33,402 nt of DNA, taken from the NCBI GenBank assembly GCA_017608505.1, contig JAFCFT010000018.1:1-33402 (forward strand), read 5' to 3'. This stretch comes from Candidatus Parvarchaeota archaeon (lineage in GTDB: Archaea; Nanobdellota; Nanobdellia; WJKC01). Position numbers and translations under genes: made by a program. Position 1 is the stretch's first letter. Each line of letters opens with the position of its first letter. Below the pieces are notes generated by a model. The model was not told the origin of the DNA. It saw only the letters and a list, made by a program, of their open reading frames with translations, and searched no databases. Below, piece by piece: positions 1-10,700 of the stretch.

Positions 1-72
1 GTATAATCCTGCAATAACTCCTGCAGTAGCTCCTGTGCCGTTCCAGATTGCTTTGGATTTTTTGATTGCCAT
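1..72 (-). CDS. 5' part of a CDS running off the left edge (MAIKKSKAIWNGTGATAGVIAGLY...), function unknown
   Basis: ATG on the minus strand at 72, open to the window edge; below the ORF-track length cutoff. Confidence 0.5.
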   Translation of the reverse strand, partial: MAIKKSKAIWNGTGATAGVIAGLY

Positions 73-107
73 AAAGATTTGCTTGCAATAGGGGTTTTTA
101 AAGAATT

Positions 108-125
108 GTATAGTAGAGACTATAC
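108..125. terminator. Hairpin GTATAGT-AGAG-ACTATAC downstream of the 1570-aa gene; terminator or regulatory
   Basis: Perfect 7-bp inverted repeat with 4-nt loop in the 73-140 intergenic gap. Confidence 0.3.
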
Positions 126-140
126 TTAACAACCATTATG

Positions 141-3100
141 TTAACTTACTACACACCTACCATTACTCTTTGTACAACTCCAACTACAATCATCTGTACA
201 GCCAGATTTAGCACAAATAGATCCTCCAAGAACACATTGTTTCTCACTCGCATCACACCTTCCGTCTCCGCAATGGACTCTACAAACAGTGTCTCCTGTA
301 GTCCATGAAGTTGTAGATGAACAAGTATATTCTTCCATATCTAAACAAGAATCTTCATCGAAATGACCACATTTATAAAACCCTTCATAATAATTTGTAT
401 TGTCAATCTTATTAATGCCATAATATCCTTCCTTGGTGCATTCGTCTGTGCAGACAAGTTTGCAGGCTTCGTTTTCGCTGCAGTCAGGGTCATTGCAGTC
501 AATCAAATCGTCGCAGTCGTTGTCAATGCCGTCTTCGCAGTCATATTCGTAAGAAACCCATTTAATTTTGTTGTCTGAAAAGTCTGTAAGTTTTGCGTCA
601 TAGTAGTCGCCAAGGAAGGCCCAAAGTTCTTTGGCTGCGCCCCACTCGCAGTAGTCTGTGCTTGTGCAGCGATGTAGAATTTCTGTACCAGGAGTATTTA
701 AAGGAACAAACTTTGTGGAATCGCTTGAGCAGATAGGTTTGCCAGACACTGTGTCATTAACTCTAAAGCCAAGGACAGAAGTGTATAACCCTTCGTTGTC
801 ATAAGGAAGGTAGTACTGCTGGTCGCAGGATAAAGCGCGGAAAGTTGTGTCTGGATAGCTGTTTGGGCATGTGATTTCGTTTTTTATAGGATTATAGTTG
901 CAATTTTCTTGGGTGGTTGGGGATGTGTTGCAGATCACTATGCCGTCATTGTCAGTGTCAAGCTCGCAAGGGAATTGGACTCCTCCGCTTGTTGCAATGA
1001 TTTTTCCGCATGTGTAGACATTGAAACTGCCGTCAGGAGAAGGAGCAAGTATAAGTTGCGTAGGGGTGTCAAGCCTTATGTCCGGCTCGCCTGCAAGAGG
1101 GATTACAGTGTCCAAGGCATAGCAGTTTTCATATTCTATTGGCCCTGCGCTTACGCAGACGCTGAAAGGGTACGCTCTTGGCATTCCGTGCCTGCAGTCT
1201 GGAATGTGGCACAAAAGCTCGGTCTGCGCAGAACTTCCGTCAAATATAAGGTTTGTAGTGTTTGTGCAGTATATTGGCATGTTGTCAATTCTTAAAGTTA
1301 TGTTTGCAGACTTGTAAGGCTCAAAGCGCGTTTCTTTTTGAACAAGAGTTATGTTAAACCAATAGTTTTTTCCGCAAAGCACAGGCACGCCAAAGTAAGA
1401 TTTGGTGTCTTCAGGATTTAAGGCGTCATAAGACCTGCTTACTCTTAAAGAGTCTGAAGGGGCAACTATGTTTGGAAAAAGCTGGTCAAGCACAGTTACA
1501 GGAGCAGGGTCCCCGTATTCTATGTGGATTAGTGGTGCGCCTGTACTGCTGCCTCCAGACTCGCACGTGTAAGGAATGACAAAGCCTGAAAGTTTGTATA
1601 TTTCGCCGTTTTTAAGGGCAAGGATGCTTGTGCTGTTTGCATAAACATTGCTTAATGAAAGAGGGTCTGCATTCATGTCGCGGAGTCTGAATCTGTCGCC
1701 AAGCCATTCTGCAAAATAAAAGTGAGAGCTGTCATTGCTAAATACAAAATCAGGGGCGCTGTTAAGATTCAAGTCTCCGCTTGCAAACTGAGGGGACGCA
1801 AGATAAGGGCTTGTATTTGCAATTTTTAATGGGATGAAGCCGGAAACTAAATAGTTTCTGTAAACATTAAGCTCGTTGTTGCTTATTCCAAAAACGTCTG
1901 GGTCGTTGTCCTTGTCATAATCAAAGACTAAAAAATCCTTGTCAGTGTCAAAAATTTTCTTAGGATTCAAGTCTTTGTCTAAATAATAGACGCTGTCGTC
2001 TTTTACTCTGTAAAATAAAGTGCCGCCAGAATAGGCAAGTTGCATGACTTCGTTGCTTGCAGGGATTACAGCTTTTTTGTTTAAGTTAAACCCGTCATAA
2101 GTAAAGATTGTAATGCCGGTGTCGTTTGCAAGCACAAGCTCGTCTCCTGCTGACTGGCCAAAAAAGTCTGTGTACACGTCAGCGCCGAGCACAAGACTGT
2201 ACGAATCAGGCACTGTAAGGGATTTAGGATTTTGGAAAGTGCCTGAATAATACTGCATTGCGTAAACGCCTGCGCTGTCTAAAACAAGCAAGTAATCCCC
2301 GTTGCTTATGTGAAGCGCTGATATGTCAAGAACGCTGTTTGAGTCAAAAAGCTTGTTGTTGTCTGAATCATAAACGCCGTCGTCAAGAACGTAAAAAAGC
2401 TCGTTTCCAAGACCATTTATGTTTAGGAATTTAAAGAATTTTACGTTTTGAGGAAAAGCAAGCTTGGTTTCGCTTATGCTAAAGTCGCTAAAAGTGCAAG
2501 GAAGCCCGTTAAGAACGTACGTGTATTTGTCAATAGTGTATGAATTGTCTGTGTCAACACCTAAGTTCACGTCCCCTGTTGCAGCAAGCGTTAAGACATA
2601 ACTGCCTTCCCCAATGTTTAAGCCAAGCTCTACTGGATCAAAAGTTAAATTAGCCCATGAAGGATTAGGGTTGCATGAGATAGTGCCAAGGTCTGTCCCT
2701 GCAAGCGAGACTTTAAAGCCGGATTCGTCATCAGAAAAGCAGTTTGCGCCTACAAGGAAATATCTAAAGTTCCTTAAAGTAAGGTTGTCGCGTATCGAAA
2801 GCCTTAAAGAAAGAATGTCGTCTTTTTTCAAAGAAAAATAAGATTCTGCAAATCCGTCGTCATCAGAATACTGCATCCCTCTTTTAAATAAAGTCAAATA
2901 CGCTGGAACAAAATTGTCATCCCTGTATTCATAAATCACTAAATCAAGCAAGGTCTTAATTTTAAAGCGCGCTCTTGTAATGCTGTTTGCATTGAACTTG
3001 CAGAACTTGCCTTTGTCATCATAAGTTTCGCACCAAACATCGTCATCAACAAGGTTTGGCCCGCTGTTTGCGCTTAAATGATAGCCAAAGTCTTCAAGCT

Positions 3101-4853
3101 TTTTGCCAAGAGCGCCTCCCCAATAGCAATCTTCTTTTCCAAAAAGCCTCATGCACCTGTCAATAGCGCGGGATGATGGATTGTATATATTAAAGCCTGT
3201 GTCTGGACTCCCATCGCTCCAGTTTCTTGCTAAAAACAAGGTCCTGTTCGGATGCGTGCAATTGCATAAAGGCGCGCTGTGCCAATGGTCATATATGTCT
3301 GTATAATTGTGATATTCGCTTCCTGCAGGGCAGTTTAGCCCTAATGTGCAATTTATGACAAGACTTGTATCGCAATAAGACAAGCTGTTTACATCCCGCG
3401 CCTCAAGCTGCGCTTCGCAGGAGCATGAGGAAACTACAGGTCTTTGGAATGCCACATGAGCAGTCACATTTTGTATTGCGAAATCAAACTTTGAAGGTAT
3501 TGCTTGAAGTTTTGATTCAGTGACGCAAGAAGGGCAAGGCACTTTAAGAATCGCCCCTTTTTCAGGGTCGCATTTCCAGTCATCCCCAAACATAAAATCC
3601 CTTTTTATGTTGCATCCAGAATCAGTGCACCGCTCGCCTTCATCTAAATAATAACAAATAGAGTAATACCCTTTGTCTTCAACAGTTCCGGGTGCAGGAC
3701 AGTACTCTTCTGTGCCAGCCCAGCCCCCATAATCAGAGCCAAGCCGCGTGCAATAAGAATAAGGGTCATAACTGTACAAATTCCTCATGTCTGCAAGGTT
3801 CGAATCGCAGTCAATGCATGATATTTTTGTTATGCAGTAGTCTTTTCCGTCGTAACCCTTTACAAGAGAAACTTTATAACAATCAAAATCGCCCCCGCAT
3901 GTTTTTTCATACGTTGTACCATCTTCTTTTAGAATAGTGATAACATTGCTTCTTTTTGTAAATTTGTATCCGCCATCTGTGCAGCGGACTCCAAAGTAAC
4001 AGTAATCATCATCTCTCCCTAATTCTAAGAGTCTATCTTCATTGACAAGAGAGCCTTTAACAGAAATGCCTCCTCCATTTTCTCCAAGAAAAGTAGACAT
4101 CGATTCTTCGCCTTCTTCAGCCCATCCTTTTTTAGTGCAGGTAATGCCCCAATGGCAAGTACGCCCTGCAGTGCTGCTGTCTTCGCAGTAATATATTTTT
4201 GAATCTTTGTCGCTGTAATAGTGGGTTCCAAAAGGGCAAAATACGCTAGACAACTTCACAGAGGAAGAAGAAGCATATAAAGAAGCATCATCTTCTGGGT
4301 AGCAATCAAGCTTAAAGCAGTATGCTTCTTCTGAGACGTCTCCAGAATCCCTAGTAATTAAATAAAGATTATTTAATGTGAGGGGAGTTCTTGCACTTAT
4401 CCATGTGCCTCCATCATACTTATAAACGCTTCCAAGCGCAGAAGGGTTGTAGATATCCAATTCTCCGAAATTTGAAGGCGTTGCTTGTATGTATCTTGTG
4501 CAATGGTAATCATAATCAAGGCATCTACCTCTAGCGCAATAATATTCGCAAGATAAGCAATTTGAAGTACAGCCTTTATCACAGTTACCAATGCAATTTG
4601 CTCCTATAGGGTAGCATGTAGGCACTGTGCCCCCATGCCCATCATCCCCCGCAGCATCGCAGGTTCTTATAGAATACCAATTGTGTTTTGCACAGTACTT
4701 GTTGCATGATACTTTTTTGCAAAGCCCGCCTTCATCACGCCAATCAGAAGAATCATCGTCATCACTATCCCAAGAAGTTTCAACAATCTCTCGTGCAAAA
4801 GCTGGCACTGCCAAAAGGATTGCAAACATGAGTAAAAGCAAAATTCGCTTCAT
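141..4853 (-). CDS. Giant secreted Cys-rich surface protein with FG-GAP-like segment and acidic 'DCEDGIDNDCDDLIDCNDPDC' Ca-binding-like motif
   Basis: 1570-aa ORF; Sec signal peptide MKRILLLLMFAILLAVPAFA; many Cys; 'DYDKDNDPDVFG' FG-GAP-like motif; C-terminal MopE-type acidic motif and 'CGDGRCDASEK'. Confidence 0.85.
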   Translation of the reverse strand: MKRILLLLMFAILLAVPAFAREIVETSWDSDDDDSSDWRDEGGLCKKVSCNKYCAKHNWYSIRTCDAAGDDGHGGTVPTCYPIGANCIGNCDKGCTSNCLSCEYYCARGRCLDYDYHCTRYIQATPSNFGELDIYNPSALGSVYKYDGGTWISARTPLTLNNLYLITRDSGDVSEEAYCFKLDCYPEDDASLYASSSSVKLSSVFCPFGTHYYSDKDSKIYYCEDSSTAGRTCHWGITCTKKGWAEEGEESMSTFLGENGGGISVKGSLVNEDRLLELGRDDDYCYFGVRCTDGGYKFTKRSNVITILKEDGTTYEKTCGGDFDCYKVSLVKGYDGKDYCITKISCIDCDSNLADMRNLYSYDPYSYCTRLGSDYGGWAGTEEYCPAPGTVEDKGYYSICYYLDEGERCTDSGCNIKRDFMFGDDWKCDPEKGAILKVPCPSCVTESKLQAIPSKFDFAIQNVTAHVAFQRPVVSSCSCEAQLEARDVNSLSYCDTSLVINCTLGLNCPAGSEYHNYTDIYDHWHSAPLCNCTHPNRTLFLARNWSDGSPDTGFNIYNPSSRAIDRCMRLFGKEDCYWGGALGKKLEDFGYHLSANSGPNLVDDDVWCETYDDKGKFCKFNANSITRARFKIKTLLDLVIYEYRDDNFVPAYLTLFKRGMQYSDDDGFAESYFSLKKDDILSLRLSIRDNLTLRNFRYFLVGANCFSDDESGFKVSLAGTDLGTISCNPNPSWANLTFDPVELGLNIGEGSYVLTLAATGDVNLGVDTDNSYTIDKYTYVLNGLPCTFSDFSISETKLAFPQNVKFFKFLNINGLGNELFYVLDDGVYDSDNNKLFDSNSVLDISALHISNGDYLLVLDSAGVYAMQYYSGTFQNPKSLTVPDSYSLVLGADVYTDFFGQSAGDELVLANDTGITIFTYDGFNLNKKAVIPASNEVMQLAYSGGTLFYRVKDDSVYYLDKDLNPKKIFDTDKDFLVFDYDKDNDPDVFGISNNELNVYRNYLVSGFIPLKIANTSPYLASPQFASGDLNLNSAPDFVFSNDSSHFYFAEWLGDRFRLRDMNADPLSLSNVYANSTSILALKNGEIYKLSGFVIPYTCESGGSSTGAPLIHIEYGDPAPVTVLDQLFPNIVAPSDSLRVSRSYDALNPEDTKSYFGVPVLCGKNYWFNITLVQKETRFEPYKSANITLRIDNMPIYCTNTTNLIFDGSSAQTELLCHIPDCRHGMPRAYPFSVCVSAGPIEYENCYALDTVIPLAGEPDIRLDTPTQLILAPSPDGSFNVYTCGKIIATSGGVQFPCELDTDNDGIVICNTSPTTQENCNYNPIKNEITCPNSYPDTTFRALSCDQQYYLPYDNEGLYTSVLGFRVNDTVSGKPICSSDSTKFVPLNTPGTEILHRCTSTDYCEWGAAKELWAFLGDYYDAKLTDFSDNKIKWVSYEYDCEDGIDNDCDDLIDCNDPDCSENEACKLVCTDECTKEGYYGINKIDNTNYYEGFYKCGHFDEDSCLDMEEYTCSSTTSWTTGDTVCRVHCGDGRCDASEKQCVLGGSICAKSGCTDDCSWSCTKSNGRCVVS

Positions 4854-5338
4854 ATATACCCCCTAAAATTCATTTCTGCAGTGACAAGGCCTGTAGTGTC
4901 AACGCCGTGAAGTGGGAAAGTGCAGATAGTGTCTCCGGGATAGTTAGCAAGCTCACCCTCAACAACGTCTCCTGCAACAACTTTAAAAGAGGCTCTTGAA
5001 GCAAATCTTTCTCCCCAGTAGTCTTTCACGCGGTCATTCAAATAGTCTACGCTTGGGTATGTTTTTACATCTTTTATGCCAAGTTGCTCGTAAAGAAGTT
5101 TGACTGCGCCTGTAACTTCTGTTGAAGATGTTTTTATGTATTCTTTGCCTACAAGCAAAGGAAGAATTGTGCTGCACTGATGCTTATACGCGTCATCTTT
5201 TAATTTAATGACGCCTGCAAGGAACAAATTGTTTGTGTAAAATGACTGCATGAGTATCACAATGATGGTAGTTAATATTATAAATATGATTTCAAATATC
5301 AGTCCTTCCATGCCTCCTTTCCTATTCATATTAAACAA
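4850..5338 (-). CDS. Type IV pilin-like protein (class III signal, NRKGGMEGLIFEIIFIILTTIIVIL)
   Basis: 162-aa ORF; short basic N-terminus with KG then hydrophobic helix; 4-nt overlap with the downstream gene. Confidence 0.75.
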   Translation of the reverse strand: MFNMNRKGGMEGLIFEIIFIILTTIIVILMQSFYTNNLFLAGVIKLKDDAYKHQCSTILPLLVGKEYIKTSSTEVTGAVKLLYEQLGIKDVKTYPSVDYLNDRVKDYWGERFASRASFKVVAGDVVEGELANYPGDTICTFPLHGVDTTGLVTAEMNFRGYI

Positions 5339-5906
5339 CTCTTGATTTGAATAATTTCGCAGATGCGCTTACCATGAGTTTTACAGTACCATAAGACACC
5401 CTGTCATCATAAATAATTTTCACTGGCAGGGAAACTTCAACAGCAGTGCTTGGGTTAAAATAATAATCAGGGTCTAGATTGTACGCAGGAGCTTCTGGAC
5501 CGCCTAGCAGGTATTCAATTTTATATCCTGTTTTGTTTGATATCTCTATTTTAAAGAGAATTGAATATTCTTTTGTAAACAAAGAAGTGCAGGATTTTAA
5601 GCGCTCCATGCTGATTTTGTGAACATCAATTGTATTTGGAAGAGATGTTTTCCCTATGAATACATAGTCGCTTCCATCTTCTAGAACATCATAATAAACG
5701 CCTTTTTTCGTGTATGCAAGGCAGTCTTCGCTGTTTACTATCCTGTTTATTAAAAGAAGGGCTTCTGTAGTCCATTTTTCCCTGCTTGTTGTAATAAGAG
5801 ACCTGTCAACGCTGTCAATTATAATTATTGCAATCATTGCAGTGGCAATAACCATTGCTATTGAAACAAATAATAAGACCATTGCAGAAGACTGCGCTTT
5901 TTTCAT
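5331..5906 (-). CDS. Type IV pilin-like protein (MKKAQSSAMVLLFVSIAMVIATAMIAIIII)
   Basis: 191-aa ORF; KA/Q class III-like site; N-terminal helix; overlaps neighbours. Confidence 0.75.
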   Translation of the reverse strand: MKKAQSSAMVLLFVSIAMVIATAMIAIIIIDSVDRSLITTSREKWTTEALLLINRIVNSEDCLAYTKKGVYYDVLEDGSDYVFIGKTSLPNTIDVHKISMERLKSCTSLFTKEYSILFKIEISNKTGYKIEYLLGGPEAPAYNLDPDYYFNPSTAVEVSLPVKIIYDDRVSYGTVKLMVSASAKLFKSRVV

Positions 5907-7705
5907 TGGCTTGCCTCCAGTTTAATGTTAATAGTGTCAGGCGAAGCGTTAAGTACAAGTGCAAAAGGAGTGTCAATGCTTTTGCTTGCAATGCCTGCCA
6001 TTGAAGATGCGTACTCCACAGGCACGCCGACAATTCTTGAGTTCCTGCAACCTTCAAAAGGAGACGTGTTGACTGCAGGGTTAAAGTAAGGAGGGTATTC
6101 GTATTTGAAATAATATGTTTGTTCTGTAGGAAAATCTTGTTTTAAAAGCTCTGCAAACGCAGAGCTGTCCCTGTCGTGAAAAGTAATGTTTACGCCTTTA
6201 GGACCTATGAAATATTTGGAATCCCCTGTCGCCATGTCGCAAGGCCTAAGCCTATCAGGTTCAGAAATGTAAATGCCAAATTTATTGTCTTTTGTGCAGA
6301 AAAAATTAATTACGCAGTCTTTAGAAGGCCCCCATAAACGCTCGACCCAAGGAAAATAATGTATTTCAGAGCACGCAGGGTCCACGCAATATCCGCCTCT
6401 ATCAGTGTAATATTTTGCAAAAAAAGATTCTCCAGTAACTGAAACATAAAAATCATTTGAAGGCAGTGTCACATATTCGTCTTCCATTTTATTATAATAT
6501 GAACCATTAAATAATATTAAAAAATCCTTCTCAGGATTAAGTCTGTTATAAAGCATGTAGAATTCATCAATAGAAGATACGTCTGCAACGCCTGTGCATG
6601 CGTTGCCTGCGCACAAGTCTTCTATAACATATTTGTAATCTGCGCAGCAAGGGGAGTCATTATTGCAGTTAACACTTGACACAAGGCTTAAATTGTAGCA
6701 AATCTCTGTAACCCATCCTTCTTTGCATTCTGTTGCGCTTGAAAGAGTATGCAGGCCTGGGCAGTATTGCTCGCAAAGCGTATCAGCGCCTAGTTTGACA
6801 ATCCTGTGTCCAGGAGGGATTGTAACTGAATAAGCGTTTACGCCTGTCAAATGATTTGTGCATGTCAAAAATATCTTGTCAAGAATGCCTTTTAAACCTT
6901 CGCCTAAGTCTTTGTATTTTGTAACAGAGCCATGATTCCAATAACTGCTTGAATAAATATCAATAGAAGTGTCTTCGATTTTAAATGGGTTGGGCATTTT
7001 AATATCCCAAGGCGAAAGCGCGCGCTTTACGGCTTCATAGTCATACAAATTAAGATAAAGCTCTGAAAAAGTTGTATAAGTCCTCTCGCCCCTAAAAAAC
7101 GCCCTGCCGCTAAAAGGGTCTATCACAGAGGTCCAGTAAAAATCATATTTAGGATGTGGCTTTAATCTAAATCTTATGCCGTACGAACCTGCTGTTTTAG
7201 GGTCAGGCTCCCTAAATACAAGAACTGGCTGAATAAAAATCTCGTCAACCCACATGCCGTCGCACACAAGGCCTTTCTGATTTGCCTCAACATTTAATAT
7301 TTGCAAAGGCTCCTCTTTAAAAGGGTATCCATTTTCATCAAAATTATCGCAGTTGCAGGAGACAAGAAATATGGGCGTAAATGTTCCAAGACTTATGCCT
7401 GGAAGAATTGGCATTGAAGTTTTGCAGTCGAGACATTCTACTCTGCACCCGCGCGGAAGAGTTGATTCAACTTCAGTTATGCCTGCTGGCATCGAGTATA
7501 ATGAATTTTGCGCAAGCGTTATTAAGTTTGCAGTAAGTTTCACGCTGACAATAACTTTCACTTGCTCTTGAATGTAGCTTCCAATACCAGCAAGTATCAT
7601 CATGGGCCCAATCACAGCAATTATAATCACAGCTATTTGCGCCACTAAAAACCCTGTTGACTCCTGCGCTTTAGTCGAAAACAGGATAAACACCTCGGGC
7701 TTCAA
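5903..7705 (-). CDS. Large pilin-like N-anchored Cys-rich ectodomain protein
   Basis: 600-aa ORF; 'STKAQESTGFLVAQIAVIIIAVIG' pilin-like N-terminus; start uncertain (TTG at 7705 or internal GTG nearer 7693). Confidence 0.75.
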   Translation of the reverse strand: MKPEVFILFSTKAQESTGFLVAQIAVIIIAVIGPMMILAGIGSYIQEQVKVIVSVKLTANLITLAQNSLYSMPAGITEVESTLPRGCRVECLDCKTSMPILPGISLGTFTPIFLVSCNCDNFDENGYPFKEEPLQILNVEANQKGLVCDGMWVDEIFIQPVLVFREPDPKTAGSYGIRFRLKPHPKYDFYWTSVIDPFSGRAFFRGERTYTTFSELYLNLYDYEAVKRALSPWDIKMPNPFKIEDTSIDIYSSSYWNHGSVTKYKDLGEGLKGILDKIFLTCTNHLTGVNAYSVTIPPGHRIVKLGADTLCEQYCPGLHTLSSATECKEGWVTEICYNLSLVSSVNCNNDSPCCADYKYVIEDLCAGNACTGVADVSSIDEFYMLYNRLNPEKDFLILFNGSYYNKMEDEYVTLPSNDFYVSVTGESFFAKYYTDRGGYCVDPACSEIHYFPWVERLWGPSKDCVINFFCTKDNKFGIYISEPDRLRPCDMATGDSKYFIGPKGVNITFHDRDSSAFAELLKQDFPTEQTYYFKYEYPPYFNPAVNTSPFEGCRNSRIVGVPVEYASSMAGIASKSIDTPFALVLNASPDTINIKLEASQ

Positions 7706-10700
7706 GTATTATACCATTGCTCCAAGGATAATCCGACTTATTAGCTCTTTTAACTTTAAGCTCTCTGATATAATTAACAAAAGGTCCCCCAAACCCTGCA
7801 GGGTCTGCATTTGTGCCTACCCAATATTGAAACGCTTTCATTTGCTTTTGCTCGCAATATACATTACCGAAGTGAGAAAATTTATGGACACATTTTCCGT
7901 CTTTACATATATCATTCTTTTTGCAATCATCGTCTGTAGTGCAACTTCCATATATTATTTTTTCCTTGCATACATCAATGCAAGTGTACGAGTAGCATGC
8001 AGTTAAAGTGTTTTTGTAGCAAGCGCCCCCAATCATTTCTTCTTCAGAACAAATATTAGTAAAACTTGTTCCAAGCTGAGCAAGAGGACCTAATTTTTCC
8101 TCCATATTATTACAATACCAATTTTCTTCGGCAACGCCAAACTTGCTCCCAAGCGCGTTAAGCCATGTCCTAAGATCTCCAAGCTCTCTTAAAACAATAG
8201 TAGTATAGCAGTATTTGGTTTCATTAACCCATAATATTTCGTCTTTATTGCATCCAAGCTCGTCAAGCCTAACGCAGGATAAAGGAGTCATCTTTGTAGG
8301 ACTAAATGTTCTTATTCCTCCATCAGAGTAAAGTATTTCTCCTGTCATATGACTTTCATCATAAAAACGAGTGTATATTGTATAGGGCATCACATTTATA
8401 ATTGCGGCGACTACAAACATTATGGCAACATGTTTTAAAAAATTTTTAATCTCCAACTCAAGCACGTGTTCTCCTAACTTTTTAAAAATAGTCTTAAAGA
8501 CTTTTTTAAGTGAAAGCGCGCCAGTCACACTGAGCACTGCAGAAGGAGTGATTTTAACAGGTTCTACGTCGCTTCTTCCATATCTCCATGTGTATATTTC
8601 ATCTCCTAAAAATAAAGCTCTAAACGCGTAATTTGCAATTTTATAAGGTTTGTAAGGAATAATATCTCCTCCTTTTGTAATTATGTACCCAAGGGCTTGA
8701 GGAACAATCCTATCAGTGCTTGTATATCTATTTAATGCAAGAAGGTCATTTATAGTGCTATATCCTATAAACCAGTCTTTATAATCTTTATCAGTATCTA
8801 CATGAAGTCCAGGAGGCCCTGGCCAACAGTAAGTCTCCTGAAGGCCTCCTTCGATGTGTTTGTACGCGTGCTTTTTTCTATTGTAAATTGCTTCGCTGAA
8901 CCTATTCATTAAATCTGTTGTCACACTTTTAATTAGAGTGTAAAAATTATTATAAGGGGGTCCCAAATACCCTATATTGATTGCTTTGTCACGCACATTG
9001 TCAACAGCATCGCGGTATATTTTATTTAAGTCTTCATCCAACTTAGCTTTAAAATTAGCAATGAAATCTTGATTATTATTAAACTCAGAAGTAAAAGGAT
9101 GTTCACTAAAATAAGAGTCAACTCCATTTTTCACAGCATCTAAAATTCCTGGCTGGCATTGTTGCGAGCTTTTGCAATTTTCAAGAACATCTTCAGAAAC
9201 TCCGCAATTTTTTACGCATTCAACATCATTTATGCAAGCGTCAACGCAATTTTTGCATCCTTCATCATCGCCGCATCCTTGCGTTTTTATGCAATCATTA
9301 GAAACGCATGCATTGTCGTAACATGTTGAAGACAAATCGCAGTAATCATAAAACAACATATTATAATAATCCATGTACGCATTGCTCATGTTGTCAATAA
9401 ACAGTCTGCTGTATGCAATTAAAGCATCTAAAAGTTCGTCTTTAATGTCGCTTCCTGCATCACTTGAAATTATGTCTGCAGCATCAGAAGCAAAATACCC
9501 ATAGTCATTTAAAGCAGAGTTTTTAGCATGATCGTATAATCCGCCAGAATAATATTCCCTTCCAAATTCCTTAAAATGATTTATAACATCATTGCCGCTA
9601 AGGCTTTGTATTAAGAGATAATTCTTAATATTCCCTATATCAGCCGCACTTTCTGTTCCCAAACTGAAATTATTGTACAAATTTTGTGTTATGTTGGCTT
9701 TTAGCAGGGCAATATCCCTGATAGGAGAGTACTCTTCAAAACAATAATCAGTTCCATAAGAAGCGTATATGTTTTTGCTTGCAATTGAATCAAGCGTGCT
9801 GTTAAAAAGCGCGCTTGCGTTGTTAATCAAATTGTTATGCAAATATTCTGCAATCCCGGGAGCGCTGAAATAAGTGCTTGCATCAAATTTGTCTTCCACA
9901 AGCTTGTCAAACATTGCTTTGAAAAAAAGCCTTGTTGCAGAATCGCTAAAGTCTGTAACATTGTCTGCAACGCTTGCCATCTCCTCGCTTAAATCATTTA
10001 TGACATGATCCAAAACATCGTCCTTTATCCTACAGTTTTCAAGCGCGCATAAAGGCCAGTTAGGATCGTCTTGGGTGCAAGGCGTGCTTCCATCAACTTC
10101 TGCGCAACCAGGCCAGTTATATATTAGCGAAAGGGGATAAGCGCTCAAATCAGAAAACACCACTTTTCTTAAAAGCACTTCAAAATCATCTTTAAGAGAT
10201 TTGTATCCCTCTTTTAATGCAGACTTCATAATGCTGTCTGTAGAGCTTTTCATGTTTTCCTTAAAAGTTTCAGGACTTGCATTAATAAGAGCGTCTAAAA
10301 TAGTGTTGTTTGCTTTCCCTGCAAGATAATCAGTAAATTCAGTGTCAATTATATCTTGCAAGCCGTTGTCATCCACTATGATTTTAGAAGTCACATCATT
10401 TTTAATCCTGCTTTTATCGATATCCATAAATTTATAAATATCCATATCAACAACATACGAACAATCAAATTCAGCAGCGTCCCCGCTAAAGCTTGAAATA
10501 TATAAATTATTTTTATTCGCAAATACGCACCCTCCCCAATATTCAGGAGCAGGGTAATAATATATGTTCCGCTCTGCGCCTTCTATCGCCTCTATAATTT
10601 CATTTTCAAACAAGGTTGTGCCCAAGCTGAGTATTGCTAGAGCATTAGCAACAAGCTGTTCTGTAAGCGCTGGAGAGTTGTAATACCAAAAAGGGCATCC

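Noticed and set aside
909-1295. 128-aa plus-strand ORF
   Set aside because: Antisense inside the 1570-aa gene; no SD or domain.
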